Positions 1-7,453 of a DNA stretch of 64,000 bases are shown here, in pieces (within the stretch, counting starts at the first letter, position 1; every line of letters begins with the position of its first letter). Below the pieces are notes generated by a model. The model was not told the DNA's origin and ran no database searches. It worked only from the letters and a program-made list of their open reading frames with translations. Position numbers and translations under genes: made by a program. The DNA lies in assembly GCF_016907455.1 (NCBI RefSeq), contig NZ_JAFBCB010000001.1, positions 310,001-374,000 on the forward strand. Direction: 5' to 3'. This DNA is from Brachybacterium muris. GTDB lineage: Bacteria; Actinomycetota; Actinomycetes; Actinomycetales; Dermabacteraceae.

Positions 1-71
1 AGCGCGGTGCGTCCGCGGTGCCGCACGGCATCACGCAGCGCCAGGCGCAGGATCGGCCTCAGCCCGCCCAC
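1..71 (-). CDS. FtsX-like ABC transporter permease, N-terminal fragment
   Basis: Only the first 23 codons are inside the window. Read from a GTG at 71, the peptide begins VGGLRPILRLALRDAVRHRG, which resembles the cytoplasmic start of FtsX/MacB-type permeases (a basic amphipathic lead before the first membrane helix). GAGGAG lies five bases before this GTG, inside the end of the ATPase gene, and the two genes overlap by 13 bp, so they are probably translationally coupled. Partnership with the ATPase at 59-823 is inferred from this overlap. The membrane part is outside the window, so identity rests on a short peptide plus context. Confidence 0.55.
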   Translation of the reverse strand, partial: MGGLRPILRLALRDAVRHRGRTA

Positions 72-823
72 GGGAACTCCTCGGGGGCGGCCACACCGAC
101 GACGCGGCCGTCACGCAGCTGGATGGTGCGGTCGGCCCAGGCCGCCAGGCGCGCCTCGTGGGTCACCAGCACCACGCTGGCACCGTCGTCGGCCCGCTGC
201 CGCAGCAGGGCGACGATCTCCCGGGCGGTGGTGGAGTCCAGTGCGCCGGTGGGCTCGTCGGCCAGCAGCAGGCGCCGCGGCCCCACCAGGGCGCGGGCGA
301 TCGCGACCCGCTGGGCCTGCCCGCCGGAGAGCTCCTCCGGGCGGCGGCGCCACAGCTCGCCGACCCCCACGGCCTCCATTGCGTCCCGAGCCTCCTTCGC
401 GGCCTCACGGGGGCGGATGCCGGCCAGCTCCCGGGGAAAGGCGACGTTCTCCGCGGCGGTGAGGGCCGGCAGCAGGTTGAGGTCCTGGAAGACGTAGCCC
501 ACCTTCTCCCGCCGCAGCTGCGCGAGCGCGGTGGAGGAGATGGAGGCAAGGGACTGGCCCTCCACGAGGACATCCCCGGAGGTGGGCCTCGCGAGCCCGC
601 CGGCCAGGTGCAGCAGGGTCGACTTGCCGGAGCCCGAGGAGCCCATCACCGCCACGAACTCTCCGGGCGCGACGGCGAGGTCCACCCCGTCCAGGGCCCG
701 CACCTCGCGCGGTCCGGCGCCGTGCACCCGCACGGCGCCGCGGAGCTCGAGCACGGGCTGGGTGGTGATGGGCCCTGGGGTGACGGGCAGTGCACCGTGA
801 CCGGACCGGCCCGTGCCGCTCAT
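59..823 (-). CDS. ABC transporter ATP-binding protein (LolD/MacB-type)
   Basis: A 254-residue cytoplasmic ATPase starting at MSGTGRSGHG. It has a Walker A motif GSSGSGKST, a signature LSGGQAQRVAIARAL, a Walker B followed by the D-loop (LLLADEPTGALD) and a switch histidine in VTHEARL. The DEPTGALD form and the pairing with an FtsX-like permease are typical of the MacB/LolD/BceA group, which moves lipids, peptides or antibiotics out of or away from the membrane. The ATG overlaps the stop of the upstream PadR gene (ATGA), giving the operon order padR-ATPase-permease. The substrate cannot be read from the sequence. Confidence 0.9.
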   Translation of the reverse strand: MSGTGRSGHGALPVTPGPITTQPVLELRGAVRVHGAGPREVRALDGVDLAVAPGEFVAVMGSSGSGKSTLLHLAGGLARPTSGDVLVEGQSLASISSTALAQLRREKVGYVFQDLNLLPALTAAENVAFPRELAGIRPREAAKEARDAMEAVGVGELWRRRPEELSGGQAQRVAIARALVGPRRLLLADEPTGALDSTTAREIVALLRQRADDGASVVLVTHEARLAAWADRTIQLRDGRVVGVAAPEEFPWAG

Positions 824-1434
824 CGTCTCGCCTCGTCGCGCGCGGGTGCGACGCGGCTGTCCGAGCGCTCGCGGTGGGAGCTGTCGTGAGGGGAGCCGCC
901 CGCCCGCGAGCGACGGGAGGCGGCCTTCTGGAGGGTGCCCTCGATGTCGTCGAGCCAGCGCAGTTCGGCTTCCAGGCTCACCAGGTGGTGCTCGAGCACC
1001 AGGGCCGCGGCGAGGTCGGCTTCCTCGATGCCGCGGCGCACCCGGGTGGCCTCGTGCAGGGCCGAGAGGGTGGCGGTGCGCTGGGTCTGCAGCAGGGAGG
1101 CCACGTCGATGCCCGGCACGGTGACGGCGAGTGCGAACTTCACCACCAGTTCCTGACGGTCCGGCTGGCTGCGCTCCACGGCGCTGGCCCACCACAGGGC
1201 GAGTTCGGCCCGGCCCTGGTCGGTGAGGGACCACAGGCCGGCGGTGGAGTCGTCGGCATCCTCCTGGGAGCGGACGATCCGGCCGTCCCGCTCGAGGCGG
1301 GACAGGGTGGTGGAGGCCTGGCCGATGTTCAGCGGGCGCACCTGCCCGGTGGCTTCGTCGAAGGCCTTGCGTAACTGGTAGGTGGTGGCGGGGCCGGCGC
1401 TGAGCAGCGCGAGCATCGCGTGGTGGATCGACAC
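820..1434 (-). CDS. PadR-family transcriptional regulator
   Basis: A 204-residue regulator. Residues 1-75 form a PadR-type winged helix (MSIHHAMLALLSAGPATTYQLRKAF, then the NIGQASTTLSRLERDG recognition region). The C-terminal half is helical and resembles the Vir/PadR C-terminal dimerisation domain, and the last 25 residues are basic and probably disordered. The start is a GTG with GGAG eight bases upstream. PadR proteins next to ABC exporters usually repress them until a drug or lipid signal arrives. The gene is first in the operon with the ATPase and permease, and the dyad just upstream suggests autoregulation. Confidence 0.85.
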   Translation of the reverse strand: MSIHHAMLALLSAGPATTYQLRKAFDEATGQVRPLNIGQASTTLSRLERDGRIVRSQEDADDSTAGLWSLTDQGRAELALWWASAVERSQPDRQELVVKFALAVTVPGIDVASLLQTQRTATLSALHEATRVRRGIEEADLAAALVLEHHLVSLEAELRWLDDIEGTLQKAASRRSRAGGSPHDSSHRERSDSRVAPARDEARR

Positions 1435-1447
1435 GGCAGGATCTCCG

Positions 1448-1480
1448 ATGGTTACCGAGCAATGGTTACGAGGTAATCAT
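1448..1480 (-). promoter_or_regulatory. Probable PadR operator: repeated ATGGTTAC and dyad
   Basis: ATGGTTAC occurs twice (1448-1455, 1462-1469), and the second copy forms an imperfect dyad with GTAATCAT at 1473-1480 (7 of 8 bases pair). It lies 14-46 bp upstream of the padR start, where an autorepressor would bind. The assignment to PadR is inference from position and symmetry. Confidence 0.5.
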
Positions 1481-1602
1481 GTGGCCGTGGGGGAGGGGTG
1501 TCAAGGGGGATGCGGGTCCGAACTCCCCGCAGGCGCAGGTGCAGGGGTTACGGTGCCTCGTATCGGAGCGCGTGCTCCGTCCAGCCACTGCAACGGAGCC
1601 CC

Positions 1603-1995
1603 ATGTCAGGTCGACAGCGATCCCGCCGTACCGGTGCGCGACGCGCCAGTCTGTTCCTGACCACGCTGCTCGGAACAGCCGGGATCATGCACGCGGTGCG
1701 ACCGGAGCCGTTCGACAGCATCGTCCCGCGGGCACTGCCCGGCTCGCCCCGTGCCTACACGTACGCCTCCGGCATCGCCGAGGTCGCCACGGCCGGCCTG
1801 ATCGCGGTGCCGTCCACGCGCCGGCTGGGCGGAATCGCCGCGGCGGCACTGTTCCTCGCGGTGTTCCCTGCCAACGTGCAGATGGCGATCGACTGGCGGA
1901 AGAAGTCCCCGAAGAAGCGGGCGATCGCTGTCGGCAGGCTCCCACTGCAGGGGGTCCTCGTCGCCCAGGCGCTCCACATCGCCCGACGGGGCTGA
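1603..1995 (+). CDS. DoxX-like small membrane protein
   Basis: A 130-residue protein with about four hydrophobic segments: LFLTTLLGTAGIMHAV, YASGIAEVATAGLIAV, GIAAAALFLAVFPANVQM and GVLVAQALHI. The sequence around MHAVRPEPFDSIVP and FPANVQMAIDWR matches the pattern of DoxX/MauE-like quinone-associated membrane proteins. I chose the ATG at 1603 because CGGAG lies just before it and the upstream in-frame residues are Arg-rich and unlike a membrane protein. Its biochemical role is not known. It stands alone, divergent from padR and upstream of the antitoxin gene. Confidence 0.65.
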   Translation: MSGRQRSRRTGARRASLFLTTLLGTAGIMHAVRPEPFDSIVPRALPGSPRAYTYASGIAEVATAGLIAVPSTRRLGGIAAAALFLAVFPANVQMAIDWRKKSPKKRAIAVGRLPLQGVLVAQALHIARRG

Positions 1996-2090
1996 GTGGG
2001 CTCGTCCCGCTGTCGACGTCTGCCTGAGGGGCGATGCGCATCTACCTATGGCCTGTGGCCTGACGTGCAGTGCCCTGACATGGGGGTAAC

Positions 2091-2100
2091 TGTGTACACA
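2091..2100. promoter_or_regulatory. YefM-type operator palindrome TGTGTACACA
   Basis: A perfect 10-bp palindrome with core TGTACA, 8 bp upstream of the antitoxin start. YefM/Phd antitoxins are known to bind palindromes with a TGTACA core in their own promoters, so the site supports both the gene identity and autoregulation. Confidence 0.6.
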
Positions 2101-2108
2101 GAGTACTG

Positions 2109-2390
2109 ATGGCGCACCCTTGTCATATGGACACCCTCAGCGATGAAGTCACCACTCGAGAGCTGCGCAGTCAGCTCGCCGATGTACTGGGCCGCGCCAT
2201 GTATGGCGGGGAGCGCATCGGTGTCACCCGCAACGGCAAGTTGGCCGCCGTCGTGGTCGGGGTGGCCGACTTCGAGGCGCTCGAGGACTTCGAGATGGCC
2301 CAGGACCTCGCCGCGTATCGGGAAGCCAAGGCGGCCGATGACGGTACGCGGGTCAGTCTCGATGAACTGCGTCGCGATCTGAACGCATGA
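2109..2390 (+). CDS. Type II antitoxin, Phd/YefM family
   Basis: A 93-residue protein (87 if the ATG at 2127 is used). The N-terminal half (TTRELRSQLADVLGRAMYGGERIGVTRNGKLAAVVVGVADFEALE) is a Phd/YefM DNA-binding fold. The acidic helical tail (MAQDLAAYREAKAADDGTRVSLDELRRDL) is the toxin-neutralising region. The stop overlaps an ATG in ATGA, the usual junction with a RelE/ParE toxin, but the toxin is only a stub here. The family forms a complex that blocks toxin activity and represses its own promoter. No clear Shine-Dalgarno precedes either start, so the exact N-terminus is uncertain. Confidence 0.85.
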   Translation: MAHPCHMDTLSDEVTTRELRSQLADVLGRAMYGGERIGVTRNGKLAAVVVGVADFEALEDFEMAQDLAAYREAKAADDGTRVSLDELRRDLNA

Positions 2391-2467
2391 CCCCCGCGTA
2401 CGCGGTGGAGTTCACCTCGGCGGCAAGCAATAGCCGCCGTTCTCCGCAGCGTCAGTTCAGCGACTGA
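2387..2467 (+). pseudogene. Truncated RelE/ParE-type toxin remnant
   Basis: A 26-codon reading frame overlaps the antitoxin stop by ATGA and begins MTPAYAVEFTSAA, which looks like the first strand of RelE/YoeB-family toxins. After that the sequence no longer resembles the family, and a stop follows. A normal toxin has about 85-95 residues, so over two thirds is missing, including all catalytic positions. The stub runs into the 3' end of the convergent GNAT gene, so a deletion joined this locus to that gene. It could not be toxic as it stands. Confidence 0.6.
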
Positions 2468-2979
2468 CCAGCCCCGGCCGCCTCGATCCAGTAGCGCCGC
2501 TTCGGCACTGAACCTCCCACGTCGCGCACGTCCTCCAGGACTCCACCGCACCGCTCGATCGTCCTGATGGAGCCGAGGTTCGTGTCATCGCAGGTCACCA
2601 GCACGCGATCCACGCCGGCGCCGGCCAGGCGCTCCACCGACAGGCGGAGGATCTCGGTGGCGTAGCCGCGTCGTCGGAACTCGGGGGCGACGGCGTAGCC
2701 CACGTGCCCGCCGACCTCGCGCAGGAAGTCGGTCAGTGAGTAGCGGATCGAGGTGCGGCCGACGATGACCCCGTCCGCCTCGGCGACCAGGAACTCGGCA
2801 CGCACCCGGCCCGGCCGGAGGTCCACCCCGAGGGCCTCGCGGTCGATCTCCGCCAGGACTGCGCCCCAGTCCTCACCCTCGGCCAGCAGGAAGTCGAAGT
2901 CCTCCTGCTGGAACTGGGCGTGCAAGCGCCGCAGTGCGGCTTCGTCCTCGGGTCGCGGTGCACGGAGCTGCAGGGTCAT
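2452..2979 (-). CDS. GNAT family N-acetyltransferase
   Basis: A 175-residue GNAT enzyme. VGYAVAPEFRRRGYATEIL contains the acetyl-CoA pyrophosphate-binding loop (R/Q-x-x-G-x-A/G, here RRRGYA), and LVTCDDTNLGSIRTIERCGG is the C-terminal motif in which the Asn-Ser segment helps catalysis. The fold resembles enzymes acting on small molecules or ribosomal protein N-termini, but the substrate cannot be told. The start is leaderless: a TACGAT box ends six bases before the ATG. Its 3' end overlaps the relic toxin stub from the other strand. Confidence 0.85.
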   Translation of the reverse strand: MTLQLRAPRPEDEAALRRLHAQFQQEDFDFLLAEGEDWGAVLAEIDREALGVDLRPGRVRAEFLVAEADGVIVGRTSIRYSLTDFLREVGGHVGYAVAPEFRRRGYATEILRLSVERLAGAGVDRVLVTCDDTNLGSIRTIERCGGVLEDVRDVGGSVPKRRYWIEAAGAGQSLN

Positions 2980-2985
2980 CCGAGA

Positions 2986-2991
2986 ATCGTA
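2986..2991 (-). promoter_or_regulatory. -10 box (TACGAT) of a leaderless GNAT transcript
   Basis: On the minus strand TACGAT ends exactly six bases before the ATG at 2979, with no Shine-Dalgarno between. This matches the actinobacterial TANNNT -10 consensus and places the transcription start on the start codon. Confidence 0.6.
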
Positions 2992-3056
2992 GTCGCGCTA
3001 GCAGGGTGAGCAGCTGAGGTGCGGTCGCGGTGCGGGGTCGTCAGGGTCCGGGGACG

Positions 3057-4043
3057 TCAGCGGATCAGCGCGGCGAACCTGTCTGCGACATCCTCGGGGA
3101 CCAGATCGCGCGGCAGGGGGAGGGGGCCCGGCCCACCGGCAACGGGGATACCGACGATCGCGGTCCACGTGTCCCCAGGGTGCGGCGGGGGCCCGGGCAC
3201 GCCCCGCATCATCGCCGATTCGAGCTCCTCGGTGACGTGGGAGTCGATCAGGAGCACGTCCCCATCCGCACTACGCTCGACGAAGGCTGCGAGACACGCC
3301 TCCATGTCCTGCCGGGACGTCGGCCCTTCGTGAGGGCGTGACTGCAGAGTGACCTCGGCCCCGCCGTCCTCCTCCGGGGGCCACACCAGCGCCTGCGCCA
3401 CGATCCGGCCTGCACGGACCAGTACGGTGCTGCGCGCCGGGTCGAAGGACCCGGCGGCGCCCGGGACGAAATCCGGGGCGTTCTCCGTCCGCAACTGCGG
3501 CCCGTCGGCAGCGGGGGACCACCGGGCGTGCTGGGCGGTGTAGTGCTCGACGTAGACGTCCAACATCTCCACGCCCCGGGCCTCGCCGGCAGTCTCGGCG
3601 ACGAGGCCGTCCGACGTTGAACGGTGTTCAGCAGTCCAGGCCCGCAATGGTCCATCGACCACGTACCGCCACGGTGGCATCAGCTGGACCAGCACCCCGC
3701 TGTGCCGGGCGCACAACTCGATCAGCTCCGTCTCCTCCACCGAGGGCTTCAGGCGCAGGGACAGGGTGGAGACCTCGACCTGCGCCTCGAGCAGGGCGTC
3801 GGCGACCTCCGCCCACGAGCGCTCGCCCAGGTGCTCCTGCTCGAGGATTTCCCACACAAATGTTCGGGAATCGGGATGGAAGTCGTTGTCGATCCCACGG
3901 CAATGACCCAGCACCCGGCCAACCTGATCCACCGCCACCAGGGAGCGACGGTTGTTCCCCTCGCGCCAGCAGTCGGGCAGCAGGTCCGTCAAGCTCGCAG
4001 AGTCGGTGTCGGCAGCAGTCGCGGGGCGTGCGGTGACGACCAT
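3057..4043 (-). CDS. GNAT-like hypothetical protein
   Basis: A 328-residue soluble protein without a signal or membrane segment. The first third (MVVTARPATAADTDSASLTDLL, then SLVAVDQVGRVLGHCRGIDNDFHPDSRTFV) resembles a GNAT N-terminal half. A second similar block (ARSTVLVRAGRIVAQALVWPP, then EACLAAFVERSADGDVLLI) suggests two degenerate GNAT-like halves. I do not see the R-x-x-G-x-G acetyl-CoA loop, so catalysis is doubtful. The start has GGAAGGATGAGC upstream. It sits among accessory genes between the GNAT enzyme and hicAB. The function is unknown. Confidence 0.55.
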   Translation of the reverse strand: MVVTARPATAADTDSASLTDLLPDCWREGNNRRSLVAVDQVGRVLGHCRGIDNDFHPDSRTFVWEILEQEHLGERSWAEVADALLEAQVEVSTLSLRLKPSVEETELIELCARHSGVLVQLMPPWRYVVDGPLRAWTAEHRSTSDGLVAETAGEARGVEMLDVYVEHYTAQHARWSPAADGPQLRTENAPDFVPGAAGSFDPARSTVLVRAGRIVAQALVWPPEEDGGAEVTLQSRPHEGPTSRQDMEACLAAFVERSADGDVLLIDSHVTEELESAMMRGVPGPPPHPGDTWTAIVGIPVAGGPGPLPLPRDLVPEDVADRFAALIR

Positions 4044-4142
4044 CAGCTCATCCTTCCTTCAGGGCTCCACGGAGAACCGTGGACACCGTACGGCGGACGG
4101 CATGCGGAGCGCGAGAGCTTTTCGATTGGGCAGCGACCCTCA

Positions 4143-4161
4143 GTATCATTTTTGGTATCAT
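4143..4161 (+). promoter_or_regulatory. hicAB promoter with repeated GTATCAT
   Basis: GTATCAT occurs at 4143-4149 and 4155-4161, with a 12-bp repeat distance. The second copy contains TATCAT ending six bases before the hicA ATG, so it is also the probable -10 of a leaderless transcript. A repressor bound to the repeats (HicB in known systems) would cover the promoter. Confidence 0.55.
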
Positions 4162-4167
4162 CTACTC

Positions 4168-4422
4168 ATGGCGAGCGTGACCCGACTGCTGGAGCAGATG
4201 CGGATGAACGTGAAGAGCGTCCGCTACGCAGACCTCGCCAAGGTGTGCGATTACTACTTCGGGGAGCCTCGACAGCAGAGCGGTTCCCATCGTGTCTATC
4301 GGATGCCGTGGCAGGGTGATCCGCGGGTGAACATCCAGAACGTCCACGGCGAGGCGAAGCCGTATCAGGTGCGCCAAGTGCTCGCGGCTATCGACAAACT
4401 GCAGGAGGAGGAGAATCGATGA
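4168..4422 (+). CDS. hicA: HicA-type mRNA interferase toxin
   Basis: An 84-residue basic protein with a double-stranded-RNA-binding-like fold. The key feature is the G-S-H motif (QQSGSHRVYRMPWQG), whose histidine is the catalytic residue of HicA toxins. The following HGEAKPYQVRQVLAAIDKL matches the family C-terminus. HicA cleaves mRNA independently of ribosomes. I start it at the ATG at 4168, six bases after TATCAT, because the longer in-frame extension upstream crosses the promoter. It overlaps hicB by ATGA, so toxin and antitoxin are coupled. Both look intact, unlike the YefM/RelE pair nearby. Confidence 0.85.
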   Translation: MASVTRLLEQMRMNVKSVRYADLAKVCDYYFGEPRQQSGSHRVYRMPWQGDPRVNIQNVHGEAKPYQVRQVLAAIDKLQEEENR

Positions 4423-4751
4423 CTGCTCGCGCGGATCACTACACCTATCGAGTGCGCTGGTCAGCGGAGGACGGGTGCTTCATCGGGACAGTGGCTGAGT
4501 TCCCGTCCCTGTCGTGGGTGGCTGACGATCAGATCGCAGCCTTCGAAGGCATCCGTGACCTCGTGTCCGACGTCCTCGAGGACATGGCCCAGAGCGGCGA
4601 GACCGCGCCCCAGGCGCTCGCCGACAAGGATTACTCGGGCAAGTTCATGGTGCGGATCCCTCCGGAGGTGCATCGGCAGCTCGCGCTGGAGGCGGCAGAG
4701 CAGCACGTCTCCCTGAACCGTCTGATCGGGAGCCGCCTCGTCGGGAGTTGA
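4419..4751 (+). CDS. hicB: HicB-type antitoxin
   Basis: A 110-residue protein. Residues 8-70 (YTYRVRWSAEDGCFIGTVAEFPSL) form the partial RNase-H-like fold of HicB. The C-terminal GKFMVRIPPEVHRQLALEAAEQHVSLNRLIGSRL is a ribbon-helix-helix DNA-binding domain, so this is the RHH class of HicB. The protein neutralises HicA and represses the operon, probably at the GTATCAT repeats upstream of hicA. The gene ends just before the convergent amidohydrolase gene. Confidence 0.88.
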   Translation: MTARADHYTYRVRWSAEDGCFIGTVAEFPSLSWVADDQIAAFEGIRDLVSDVLEDMAQSGETAPQALADKDYSGKFMVRIPPEVHRQLALEAAEQHVSLNRLIGSRLVGS

Positions 4752-4753
4752 TC

Positions 4754-6280
4754 TCAGCCCGCCGCGACCCTCCCCGCCACCACCGTTGCCAGCACCCCCG
4801 CTTCGCGCAGGCGCTGCGCGGCCTCGCGGGCCGCGGCATCGACCATCAGGCCGTCGGCCCCCAGCGGGACGTCCTCGAACACGTCCTGCTCCAGCAGCAC
4901 CACGTCGCCCCGGCCACCGACAGCGAGCGCTCCCACCCCGTCGGTCGAGGCGGCCAGCGCCTCGCGCGGCTGCAGCTGCTGACGGGGCAGCCAGCCCTCA
5001 CGCTCGTCCGCGCTGCGGTGCACGGCGGCGGCCATCGCCAGCCACGGATCCAGCGGCGCCACCGGGGCATCGGAGCCGAGCACCAGCTCCACCCCCGCAT
5101 CCAGCAGGTCCCGCAGGCGGTACGCCTGGTCGGTGCGGTCGTGCCACAGGTCCTCGGTGGGGTCGCGGTCACCGAGCAGGTGCGCGGGCTGCACCGAGGC
5201 GCTCACTCCGAGGCGCGCCATGGCGGCGACGTCCTGGTCGCTCAGCATCTGCGCATGCTCCAACCGCGCCGGGATCTGGGCACGTTCGATCGCCTCCAGC
5301 GCCACCCCGGCGGCAGCATCACCGATCGCGTGCACCGCAGCCGTCAGCCCCAGGCCCTTCGCGCGGCGCAGCGCGGCCACCAGCTCCTCCGGCTCCCAGG
5401 TGAGCACCCCGTGCCCGGCCGGTCCGTGCCCACCGGCGTAGGACTCGCGGGTGTAGGCGGTGTGGGAGCCGAGTGCGCCGTCCAGGATCACCTTCAGCGG
5501 ACCCATCTCCACCAGGCTCTCTCCCGCTGGACCGGGCGCATCCAGCACCATGCCCGTCGGCCCCGGCACGAAGTCCAGGTCCTCCGTGTACACGCCGGTG
5601 CGCACCCGCAGCTGCGAGCCACCCGCCTGCCAGGTCTCCCAGATGCGGCCCCATTCCATGTCCACCAGGCCCACCACACCGCGCTCCAAGGCCTGCCGCT
5701 GCAGCATTGCCATGCCCGTCGCGACCTGGGCGCCGACTCCGGGAAGGGTGGGCATGAGCGAGACCAGGTCGAACCACTCGTCCTCACCCACCACCCCGTC
5801 CCGCGGAGGCGCACCGAGCGCCCGCAATGCCGCCGAGTTCATCCACGCATGGTGCGCGTCCCCACCGATCAGCACCGTGGGCACCTCGCCGGTCACTTGA
5901 TCCAGCATCGGCACCGTGGGCGGCACCACCAGGTCCACCAGGCGGTGCCCGAACCCCACCAGCGCCTCCCCGCGGCGCCGACCGGTCTCCCGCCGGCGGG
6001 CCAGCTCCTGCTGCACCAGGTCCAGGATCGCCGAGGCGCTGCCCGCACCGGTGGTGTCCAGCCGCGAATGGGCCTGCGCCAGCTGACTGGAATGCACGTG
6101 CTGGTCCCACAGCCCCGGGATCGCGATCGCGCCGCCGCCGTCCAGCACATCCTCGCCCGGCCGACGGTCCACGTGCTCGCCGATCTCAGCGATCGCACCG
6201 CCCGTGATCCGGAGGTCCACCGGTCGCGCTGTGGCGGGGGCGGTCCTCCCGCCACGCACTCGCACCTGTCTGATCAGCAT
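4754..6280 (-). CDS. Amidohydrolase family protein (YtcJ-like)
   Basis: A 508-residue metal-dependent hydrolase of the YtcJ/NfdA group. It has the metal-binding H-x-H on strand 1 (GLWDQHVHSS), further metal or catalytic positions in LTAAVHAIGDAA and ARLEHAQML, and the catalytic aspartate in LVLGSDAPVAPLDPW. The N- and C-terminal segments form the beta-sandwich typical of the superfamily. Members hydrolyse amides or N-formyl groups, and the exact substrate is not predictable. The protein is cytoplasmic. Transcription is probably leaderless (TAGCCT six bases before the ATG). Confidence 0.85.
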   Translation of the reverse strand: MLIRQVRVRGGRTAPATARPVDLRITGGAIAEIGEHVDRRPGEDVLDGGGAIAIPGLWDQHVHSSQLAQAHSRLDTTGAGSASAILDLVQQELARRRETGRRRGEALVGFGHRLVDLVVPPTVPMLDQVTGEVPTVLIGGDAHHAWMNSAALRALGAPPRDGVVGEDEWFDLVSLMPTLPGVGAQVATGMAMLQRQALERGVVGLVDMEWGRIWETWQAGGSQLRVRTGVYTEDLDFVPGPTGMVLDAPGPAGESLVEMGPLKVILDGALGSHTAYTRESYAGGHGPAGHGVLTWEPEELVAALRRAKGLGLTAAVHAIGDAAAGVALEAIERAQIPARLEHAQMLSDQDVAAMARLGVSASVQPAHLLGDRDPTEDLWHDRTDQAYRLRDLLDAGVELVLGSDAPVAPLDPWLAMAAAVHRSADEREGWLPRQQLQPREALAASTDGVGALAVGGRGDVVLLEQDVFEDVPLGADGLMVDAAAREAAQRLREAGVLATVVAGRVAAG

Positions 6281-6286
6281 CGCGCC

Positions 6287-6292
6287 AGGCTA
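6287..6292 (-). promoter_or_regulatory. -10 box (TAGCCT) of a leaderless amidohydrolase transcript
   Basis: Minus-strand TAGCCT ends six bases before the ATG at 6280. No Shine-Dalgarno lies between them. Confidence 0.6.
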
Positions 6293-6379
6293 CCCAGGGC
6301 GCCGCCATGACACCTGTCATGGTCACGAGGTGACCGCCGTGCCTGGGACAGGAGCGGCCGCGACGGGAGTCTGGTTCCC

Positions 6380-7453
6380 ATGACGACCACGAACCGTGAC
6401 CCCGGCACCCACGCCCCGGATGCTGCCCCCGCCGCCACCACCTCCCACTCCTCCGATCCCATCGCTGCCCCGGATCCCGATGCCGCACTCAGCCTGCGCG
6501 GGCTTCGCAAGAGCTACGGCCCGGTGCGCGCCCTGGACGGCGTGGACCTCACCATCCGCCCGGGCGAGATCCTCGCCCTGCTGGGCCCCAACGGCGCCGG
6601 CAAGTCCACCTGCATGGAGATGATGGTGGGCCTGGCGAAGCCCGACTCCGGCACCGTCCACGTGCACGGCATGGACCCCGTCACCGCCACCCGCTCCGGG
6701 ATCATCCGGGCGATGCTGCAGAGCGGCGCCCTGCTGCCGGATCAGAAGGTGCGCTCGATGCTGAAGATGCTGCACTCCCTGCAGGCCCGCCCCATGCCGC
6801 TGGCCAAGGCTGTCGAGCAGGCCGACATCGGTGACCTGATGGGCCGCCGCATCGACCGTCTCTCCGGCGGTCAGGCCCAGCGCGTGCGGTTCGCGATCGC
6901 CCTGCTGGGCGACCCGGACGTGCTGCTGCTGGACGAACCCACCGTGGGCATGGACGTCACCGCCCGCCGCGCCTTCTGGCACCGCATGCGCGAGGTCGCC
7001 GCCACCGGGCGCACCATCGTCTTCGCCACCCACCACCTCGAGGAGGCCGAACGCGAGGCCGCCCGCGTGGTGGTGATGGACCGAGGCCGCATCGTCGCCG
7101 ACGGCAACGCCGAGACCGTCTCCGCCCTCGTGGCCGGCCGCGTGCTCACCCTGCGCGGCGCCGACGCCCACCTGGTCGCCGAGCTGCCCGGTGTGGACAT
7201 GGCCGCACCTGACGAGGCCGACCCCGGCCGCGTGCGCGCCGTCTGCTCCGACGCCGACCTGGCCCTGCGCGCCCTGTTCACCTCACCGCTCGCGGAGCAG
7301 GTGCACGACGTGCTGGTCTCGGCCCCCGGCCTCGAGGAGGCCTTCATGCACATCACCGACCACAGCGACGAGAACACCGCCGCCAATGCCGCCGCCCAGA
7401 ACGCGGCCCCGACACCTGCCGCCCACACCGTCACCGAAGGAGCCCAGCGATGA
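6380..7453 (+). CDS. ABC transporter ATP-binding protein (ABC-2/DrrA type)
   Basis: A 357-residue ATPase with a 35-residue Pro/Ala/Thr-rich N-terminal lead. It shows Walker A (GPNGAGKST), signature LSGGQAQRVRFAIALLG, Walker B with DEPTVGMD, the switch histidine in FATHHLEEAE, and an extra C-terminal domain after residue 245 as in DrrA/CcmA exporters. It overlaps the permease by four bases (ATGA) and lies upstream of a histidine kinase and response regulator. This is the arrangement of antibiotic-resistance modules such as linearmycin-type exporters. GGGAG precedes the ATG. Confidence 0.9.
   Translation: MTTTNRDPGTHAPDAAPAATTSHSSDPIAAPDPDAALSLRGLRKSYGPVRALDGVDLTIRPGEILALLGPNGAGKSTCMEMMVGLAKPDSGTVHVHGMDPVTATRSGIIRAMLQSGALLPDQKVRSMLKMLHSLQARPMPLAKAVEQADIGDLMGRRIDRLSGGQAQRVRFAIALLGDPDVLLLDEPTVGMDVTARRAFWHRMREVAATGRTIVFATHHLEEAEREAARVVVMDRGRIVADGNAETVSALVAGRVLTLRGADAHLVAELPGVDMAAPDEADPGRVRAVCSDADLALRALFTSPLAEQVHDVLVSAPGLEEAFMHITDHSDENTAANAAAQNAAPTPAAHTVTEGAQR

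Noticed and set aside
4748-6310. Long plus-strand open frame across the amidohydrolase gene
   Set aside because: The minus strand carries a full amidohydrolase with metal ligands, and the plus frame is compositionally a shadow.
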